Shown: one piece after another, positions 6,444 through 10,117 of the stretch
Position numbering within the stretch: the first letter of the stretch is position 1
Layout: every line of letters starts with the position of its first letter
Assembly: GCA_030044075.1 (NCBI GenBank)
Contig: JASHWM010000154.1
Coordinates: 1 to 10,117, forward strand
Length of the DNA stretch: 10,117 bases
DNA from: Candidatus Rhabdochlamydia sp.
Lineage (GTDB): Bacteria > Chlamydiota > Chlamydiia > Chlamydiales > Rhabdochlamydiaceae
Direction: 5' to 3'
The notes under the pieces: generated by a model
The model's database searches: none
What the model was told of the DNA's origin: nothing
What the model saw: only the letters and a program-made list of their open reading frames with translations
Translations under genes and position numbers: made by a program

Positions 6444-7482
6444 TGCCTACCTGAAGTTGTTCGACTATTTTCCTATGGCCGGAAGAAAAAGGGAGCTTCC
6501 CAATTTCTTCTAAGCTGATCCAAGAACTGTGCTGCATGAAGCGGCGTACCATTTTATCTTGGGTTTTGTACACAGACGGGAAAAGGCGCGCCTTAAATCT
6601 CGTAAAATGCTGGGAGATCTCTCTGAGCTCTACAACATGCTCGAGCTTCCACTTTTTTCTATATCCTTCGGCTGCCCCCTCTTTGTCCTCTTTTCCCGAA
6701 ATGGCGAAATAGGGGAATTCATAGAGGTCGGCCATGATCTCTCCTTTGGGACGTTTGCAGACAAGGACCTCATTTCCCGACAGGATCACGGCGACATGTC
6801 TAAATATCCTGGTCAATTCTTTCTTTTTCCTTTTGGGAAACGAACTTGGGTCCCCTTCCTTGAAAGAAAGGCACCCTTCTTTGAGCGGGCATTGGGAGCA
6901 CAAAGGTCTTTTATTGCAAACCATCGCCCCAAGCTCGATCAGCCCTTCCATAATTACCCAGGGCTCTTCGTCCGGCAAAAGACGGTCGGTATGCTCCCAG
7001 ACGATTTTTTGGAGCCCTGGGCCGACTTCTTCGCCGATCGCATAATACCTGCTCAAGACCCTAAGGACATTTCCGTCGACAGCAGGAGCTTTTTGATGAA
7101 AGGCGAAACTGAGGACAGCGCCGATCGTATACGGTCCAAAACCTTGTATTGTCGCAAGATCTTCTTTCACCGATGGGAGTTTGCCGCCAAATCGCTCCAT
7201 GATCATTTGCGCTGCAAGGTGCAAATGGCGGGCCCTTTGATAATAGCCCAGCCCTTCCCAGGTCTTCAAAATATCTTCTACCCTGGCCTTTGCAAGGCTC
7301 TCGATATCCGGGAACTTCTCCATCCACCTCTCAAAATATTCCATGACAACAGCAACCCTGGTCTGCTGGAGCATCACCTCTGAAATCCAAACTTTATATG
7401 GGGTGGGATCTTCCCTCCAGGGCATGTCCCTCCGGTTTTGAAGAAACCATTTTTTTAACAAAGCATGAGGAAAAGCTGGCAT
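6424..7482 (-). CDS. mutY: A/G-specific adenine DNA glycosylase MutY
   Basis: MutY removes adenine mispaired with 8-oxoguanine or guanine, preventing G:C to T:A mutations. All landmarks are present in the 352 aa: RDMPWRE (18-24), SEVMLQQTRV (34-43, catalytic Glu35), the helix-hairpin-helix TIQGFGPYTIGAVLSFAF (111-128), VDGNVLRVLSR (135-145, catalytic Asp136), and the 4Fe-4S cysteines C189, C195, C198 and C204. The C-terminal NUDIX-like domain that reads 8-oxoG runs from RHVAVIL (228-234) through RPKGEIMADLYEFPYF to SSGHRKIVEQL (333-343). The cysteine spacing is C-X5-C-X2-C-X5-C; the usual MutY pattern is C-X6-C-X2-C-X5-C, so one residue is missing from the first loop. AGGA sits six bases before the ATG. 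It is first in an operon with the glycosyltransferase and divergent from the FlgN-like gene. Confidence 0.95.
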   Translation of the reverse strand: MPAFPHALLKKWFLQNRRDMPWREDPTPYKVWISEVMLQQTRVAVVMEYFERWMEKFPDIESLAKARVEDILKTWEGLGYYQRARHLHLAAQMIMERFGGKLPSVKEDLATIQGFGPYTIGAVLSFAFHQKAPAVDGNVLRVLSRYYAIGEEVGPGLQKIVWEHTDRLLPDEEPWVIMEGLIELGAMVCNKRPLCSQCPLKEGCLSFKEGDPSSFPKRKKKELTRIFRHVAVILSGNEVLVCKRPKGEIMADLYEFPYFAISGKEDKEGAAEGYRKKWKLEHVVELREISQHFTRFKARLFPSVYKTQDKMVRRFMQHSSWISLEEIGKLPFSSGHRKIVEQLQVGNEDFTY

Positions 7483-7567
7483 TTTTTTCCTAGGTCATTT
7501 TTTCCACTGAGCAAGTTTAACCCATCCCCCAAAAAAATCAAATACTTTCAAATCAACAATTTATGAG

Positions 7568-7584
7568 TTGGCACGCTTTTTGCA
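7568..7584 (+). promoter_or_regulatory. Sigma-54 (RpoN) promoter, TTGGCACG-N4-TTGCA
   Basis: TTGGCACGCTTTTTGCA matches the -24/-12 consensus at essentially every conserved base: GG at 7570-7571 and GC at 7582-7583, exactly 12 bases apart. The predicted start is near 7595, leaving a leader of about 26 bases that holds GAGGAAG (7612-7618) before the ATG at 7621. Chlamydiae encode RpoN with an AtoC/CtcC-type activator. No clear distant activator site is visible; TCAAAT occurs twice in direct orientation 10 bases apart (7538 and 7548). Confidence 0.85.
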
Positions 7585-7620
7585 TCACCCATAGCTACCA
7601 AGATATACGGTGAGGAAGCC

Positions 7621-8088
7621 ATGTCTTCGAAAAAAAACCAGGTGAAAAATGCATGGGAAGAGACCCACGAACTGCTGCAAGAGTCCATGAAAAAAGAAAT
7701 CGCGACCATGAGGGAAATTTTAGGAAATATGCGTGAAGAAGAACAGTCTCTCCTTGTAAAAGACAGCCGCTACGTGGACCTCCTTATGGAAAAAAGAGAC
7801 GAGCTGGTGACCTATCTTGGCAAACTAAGGCTCGAAAGGGTCGCTTTTATGGAGAAGCTATCTTTCTTGTTTGCAGATCAAACAAATGAAGACACCTCCC
7901 CAATGACCGACATACAAAAGTGTGAAACACTTCTTCTTTGCGATCAGATCACCGCTCTTGCAGAAAAAATCCACCTTCAAAACCGCAGCAACTTTTTTCT
8001 CTCTCAGCATCTCTCCTCGCAGCCTATCCCTCTCAAAGAAGAGAAAAAAAAGAAAAAACTGTTTTTGCAAACAGAAGAAGAAAGTTGA
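7621..8088 (+). CDS. FlgN-like coiled-coil protein, possible secretion chaperone
   Basis: The 155-aa protein is almost entirely helical and charged. Residues 14-82 show regular hydrophobic heptads (EIATMREILGNMREEEQSLL, then DLLMEKRDELVTYLGKLRLE). The pattern of an E-rich first helix, a short D-S-R turn (48-50), an MEKRDELV segment and a following Arg, plus a later helix with QNRSNFFLSQHL (120-131), matches the layout of FlgN-type chaperones, which bind hook-associated flagellar proteins. No motif proves it; a FliJ/YscO-like or general type III secretion coiled-coil protein is the main alternative. The tail KEEKKKKKLFLQTEEES is highly charged. The gene is alone behind a sigma-54 promoter, a sigma factor that often controls flagellar and secretion genes, and has a strong ribosome site (GAGGAAG). 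It converges on the LRR gene 45 bases away. Confidence 0.75.
   Translation: MSSKKNQVKNAWEETHELLQESMKKEIATMREILGNMREEEQSLLVKDSRYVDLLMEKRDELVTYLGKLRLERVAFMEKLSFLFADQTNEDTSPMTDIQKCETLLLCDQITALAEKIHLQNRSNFFLSQHLSSQPIPLKEEKKKKKLFLQTEEES
8044..8074 (-). terminator. Possible intrinsic terminator of the LRR gene, inside the FlgN-like gene
   Basis: On the minus strand CTGTTT-GCAA-AAACAG (8074-8059) is a perfect 6-bp stem with a tetraloop, followed by TTTTTT, C and eight T (8058-8044). It lies 60 bases beyond the LRR gene's stop codon and within the lysine codons of the opposite gene. The stem is short with two G:C pairs, so strength is doubtful. Confidence 0.35.
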
Positions 8089-8133
8089 AAAAATTCGATC
8101 TTTTCAGAGAACGTTTTATTCAAATTAGCAGGA

Positions 8134-9360
8134 CTAAAAAGTAATTTCTACCTGGGAAACAGGATTTGCAGCGATATAGGCCTCTTTTAGAGAAAAGAGC
8201 TCCTTTGGAATCGCGTTGATTTTATTATGTGCCAAGGAAAGCCTCGCCAACGAAGGATGAGCTCCAATTTCTCTGGGGACAACTGTAATTTTATTAAAAG
8301 CTAAATTGAGCCCCTGTAAAACAGACCTCACGATCTCATGAGGGATCGCTGTAATTTGGTTATGGGCAAAGTCGGCATGCTTTAAAGCAGACAGCCTGCA
8401 TAGCTCAGCAGGGATCGCTCTGATCTTATTGTTAGAAAAGTCAACAATCCCCAAAGAAACAAAATACTTAATTTCCGGGGGAATAAATTCCAAGCCCTTT
8501 TCCACGATGTTCAATTCCTCAAGCAAGGCTACTTCCTTAGACTCGGCTAGCTCCATGCGGAGCAGCGCCGCTTTTTCTCCAAGGGAGGTTTCGAAATAAA
8601 TAGCTGGAAGAATGATATCTTCGGGTAAATATTCACAAAAGGCAACTAATGCCTCGTCCATGCAAACCTTGGCCCGTTCTAAAGCTTCCATAGATCTCAT
8701 TAATGCAAGAGGGCTTTTTTTGGCATTTTCAGGGTCTTTCAAAAAATAGGGTTGGAGTTTTTCCCATGTCCGAATGACAAGGCCCCATTTTGCAACCGGT
8801 CCCATGTTTTCAATGTCTCCTTCAATCAGCCCGGCTCTTTCAAGGGACCTAAGCGCAGGTATTGCTTCTGATGTTGTTGCTAAATAAAATGTATTTCTCC
8901 ATGACCTGCATGTGGTGGTAATCGAGTTGATCGCATTCCTTAAAGAGCTTCCATCGATTGGGTCCAGGCCCATCAAATCCTGTCTGAAAATCATATCTAA
9001 AACGTCGACTGGTGCGTCTTTCCCGAACCTTTCCAGCCCTTCTTTACCCTTTTGCGCGGAGCTTAATCCTGATGGAGATGGTTGATGAATTTCTTGTAGG
9101 ACCAGTTTTTGAAGCCGGTCTGAAACCCTTACCTGGCCATCGCCTACAGAACCTTGCTCGATTCCCCGGAGGCCCTTAGGACTTTTAGGATCAGAAACCG
9201 AGATAGTGACCTCCCTTTGATAGAGCCTTTCCATTTTTAAGTACAAAGGAGCCGTTTCATCTTTTCCATCGGTATATGAGGGAGTATGAGCGCCATTCAT
9301 TTCTAAATGGAATTGGTCTGGAGAAAATATTGGGCGGTTAGGGTCTATATAAAGAGGCAT
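8134..9360 (-). CDS. F-box-like / leucine-rich repeat protein, candidate host-directed effector
   Basis: This 408-aa protein has three parts. Residues 1-112 are polar, proline- and glycine-rich and probably disordered, with no hydrophobic signal peptide. Residues 116-160 resemble an F-box: APVDVLDMIFRQDL, LDPIDGSSLRNAINSITTTC and CRSWRNTF follow the usual P-x-E/D-x-L-x-x-I-F ... C-R-x-W-R pattern. Helical sequence follows to about 275. Residues 278-408 hold leucine-rich repeats of about 23 residues: VDFSNNKIRAIPAEL, ADFAHNQITAIPHEI, LNLAFNKITVVPREI, LSLAHNKINAIPKEL and a capping YIAANPVSQVEITF. F-box/LRR proteins recruit substrates to SCF ubiquitin ligases, which exist only in eukaryotes, so a role as a secreted effector is a reasonable inference. 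No good Shine-Dalgarno precedes the ATG at 9360, and M21 or M43 could be alternative starts. TATACT opposite 9416-9421 is a possible -10. Confidence 0.8.
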   Translation of the reverse strand: MPLYIDPNRPIFSPDQFHLEMNGAHTPSYTDGKDETAPLYLKMERLYQREVTISVSDPKSPKGLRGIEQGSVGDGQVRVSDRLQKLVLQEIHQPSPSGLSSAQKGKEGLERFGKDAPVDVLDMIFRQDLMGLDPIDGSSLRNAINSITTTCRSWRNTFYLATTSEAIPALRSLERAGLIEGDIENMGPVAKWGLVIRTWEKLQPYFLKDPENAKKSPLALMRSMEALERAKVCMDEALVAFCEYLPEDIILPAIYFETSLGEKAALLRMELAESKEVALLEELNIVEKGLEFIPPEIKYFVSLGIVDFSNNKIRAIPAELCRLSALKHADFAHNQITAIPHEIVRSVLQGLNLAFNKITVVPREIGAHPSLARLSLAHNKINAIPKELFSLKEAYIAANPVSQVEITF

Positions 9361-9464
9361 ATTTAATTTTACTTCTATTAACGCTGCAAGATTGTTTTAG
9401 TTAATTACTTAAGTTAGTATATCCGATTAAATATAATTAAATAAACCGATTTCAATTTTATCCG

Positions 9465-9600
9465 TAATATTTTTTTAACTCTTTTACTATGAACACATTA
9501 GAAAGTAAAAGCTCATTACTGAGAAGGGAAAACACAAGCTACTGAAAATTAGCATATTAAAACAGTTTGATATAAGATAATTCTTAATAATTTTTTAACT
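9465..9600. repeat. Direct repeat TAATAnTTTTTTAACT, two copies 120 bases apart
   Basis: The copies at 9465-9480 and 9585-9600 match at 15 of 16 positions. Only the second copy is followed by a TATAAT at a suitable distance. The sequence is of low complexity, so the match may be fortuitous. Confidence 0.3.
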
Positions 9601-9624
9601 AAAAATTAAAGAAATTTGTATAAT
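9595..9624 (+). promoter_or_regulatory. Candidate housekeeping promoter (TTAACT-N18-TATAAT)
   Basis: TATAAT at 9619-9624 is a perfect -10 box. TTAACT at 9595-9600 matches four of six -35 bases at 18-base spacing. Transcription would start near 9631 and give a leader of about 160 bases before the gene at 9793. Confidence 0.4.
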
Positions 9625-9728
9625 ACAATAGATAAACTATTTAACTCGTTAGAACAAGCAGAAGGATGCATGGATCGCCATTCTAAATAATAACGCCATC
9701 CATTGGAAAATTTTCTAAATTGCCTCTA

Positions 9729-9752
9729 ATCGCTTGTTGCGCAATTCGCGAT
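9729..9752. promoter_or_regulatory. 24-base imperfect palindrome centred on TTGCGCAA
   Basis: Arms ATCGC (9729-9733) and GCGAT (9748-9752) enclose the perfect palindrome TTGCGCAA (9737-9744); nine of twelve positions are symmetric. It ends 40 bases before the start codon at 9793 and overlaps a weak -35 (TTGCGC) that would pair with CATAAA at 9759-9764. It fits a dimeric regulator site or an RNA hairpin in the leader. Confidence 0.35.
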
Positions 9753-9792
9753 AAGTAGCATAAAGTCAGGATAGGAATAACCAATCATTTTT

Positions 9793-10117
9793 ATGAACCA
9801 TCCCAAAGCCGCCGTCTTGCTTTATGGGCCTCAGGCACATCATTTAGACCATTTGGCGACCTTGGCCAGCCTTCTTAAGGTCCCTCTTATCGTTACCGAA
9901 GAAGAAATGCTGGACCTTGCCAAGAGATATTACCCTGTCCACCCCCTCTTTCTCCCTTATTCAAGCGCAGCTATGGAAATTGTCCAGAACTATGACCTTC
10001 TTTTCTCCTGCCTTCCCAAAGGAATATTGGACGACATCTTCTATTTTGCCGAAACGCTCCACCGCAAAACCATCCGCAAAATCTGGTGCCCTCATGGCAA
10101 TTCCGATAAGGGGAAAA
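9793..10117 (+). CDS. Possible CDP-glycerol glycerophosphotransferase-like protein, 5' part only
   Basis: The gene starts at ATG 9793 and runs off the right edge; 108 codons are visible (MNHPKAAVLLYGPQAHHLDH onward). The segment LLKVPLIVTEEEMLDLAKRY reads like the first Rossmann-type half of a GT-B enzyme. YDLLFSCLPKG (77-87) is a typical 'seen from below' strand-loop, and KIWCPHGNSDKGK closes the visible part. An HG-x-SDKG motif at this place is what I would expect in proteins of the CDP-glycerol glycerophosphotransferase group, which transfer glycerol phosphate or related groups to envelope polymers, but other GT-B enzymes are possible. A weak AGGA lies 16 bases upstream; an in-frame ATT at 9787 would have better spacing. 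The frame is closed upstream by TAA at 9778. Confidence 0.6.
   Translation, partial: MNHPKAAVLLYGPQAHHLDHLATLASLLKVPLIVTEEEMLDLAKRYYPVHPLFLPYSSAAMEIVQNYDLLFSCLPKGILDDIFYFAETLHRKTIRKIWCPHGNSDKGK

Larger units (their letters stand above)
9361..9792. other. AT-rich divergent spacer (432 bases)
   Basis: No gene is convincing here. It contains a candidate plus-strand promoter (9595-9624), a near-perfect 16-base direct repeat 120 bases apart, a 24-base dyad at 9729-9752, and small inverted repeats: ATGG-ATCG-CCAT (9670-9681) competing with ATGGAT/ATCCAT (9670-9675 with 9698-9703), and GAAAATTTTC (9706-9715). A leader of about 160 bases would precede the gene at 9793. Confidence 0.6.

Noticed and set aside
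6529..7383. 284-codon plus-strand open frame
   Set aside because: It lies wholly antisense to mutY, which has every catalytic and cluster residue. The translated peptide has no coherent domain and no ribosome site, so it is a shadow frame.
8091..8111. TGAAAA/TTTTCA stem after the FlgN-like gene
   Set aside because: Weak stem with no G:C-rich base and only a distant TTTTATT; not convincing as a terminator.
9489..9545. 18-codon frame MNTLESKSSLLRRENTSY
   Set aside because: No ribosome binding site, very short, and in an AT-rich spacer. It could be a relic but nothing supports it.
1..10117. CRISPR array, tRNA or rRNA genes
   Set aside because: I found no regularly spaced repeats, no cloverleaf with a T-loop motif, and no rRNA-like sequence.

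Overview
The window looks like an accessory stretch of a chromosome from a chlamydia-related bacterium (order Parachlamydiales: the Simkania / Waddlia / Criblamydia type of amoeba or protist symbiont). Four things point there. There are two paralogous MOMP-like (Lpg1974-type) outer membrane barrels with typical chlamydia-like motifs. One protein appears to join an F-box-like segment to leucine-rich repeats, a design found in effectors of amoeba-associated bacteria. There are several small membrane proteins without a named family. Base composition is moderately AT-rich, with very AT-rich spacers. A Legionella-like gammaproteobacterium is the main alternative.

Layout, left to right. At 1-92 (minus) is the start of a MerR-type helix-turn-helix protein, most likely the serine-recombinase transposase of an IS607-family element; short ATGCAAT-type repeats follow it. 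At 167-694 (minus) is an unrecognised protein with a central hydrophobic hairpin. The spacer 695-1000 holds a start-less 57-codon open frame that may be a gene relic. MOMP-like gene 1 (1001-2026, plus) runs tail to tail into a secreted alpha/beta hydrolase (2049-2963, minus). A small three-helix membrane protein (3103-3483, plus) overlaps tail to tail with a membrane-anchored helical protein (3470-4150, minus). MOMP-like gene 2 (4296-5363, plus) overlaps tail to tail with a GT4 glycosyltransferase (5349-6443, minus). That gene overlaps the end of mutY (6424-7482, minus), and the two probably form one operon.

Across the mutY spacer is a near-perfect sigma-54 promoter. It drives a coiled-coil protein (7621-8088, plus) that resembles FlgN-type flagellar or type III secretion chaperones. 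It converges on the F-box-like/LRR protein (8134-9360, minus). A 432-base AT-rich spacer with a TATAAT promoter and a 24-base dyad leads to the start of a gene (9793 onward, plus) that may be a CDP-glycerol glycerophosphotransferase-like enzyme and runs off the window.

The strands alternate almost strictly. All four convergent pairs have either tiny gaps (22 and 45 bases) or 14-15 base overlaps, so antisense transcription is probably common here. The most interesting regulatory element is a perfect 9-bp hairpin at 4265-4290. On the plus strand it buries the ribosome binding site of MOMP-like gene 2. On the minus strand it is followed by nine T and looks like an intrinsic terminator, possibly for the mutY-glycosyltransferase transcript. 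The most interesting functional ideas are the sigma-54-driven FlgN-like chaperone and the F-box-like/LRR candidate effector. They lie next to each other, although nothing shows that they act together.
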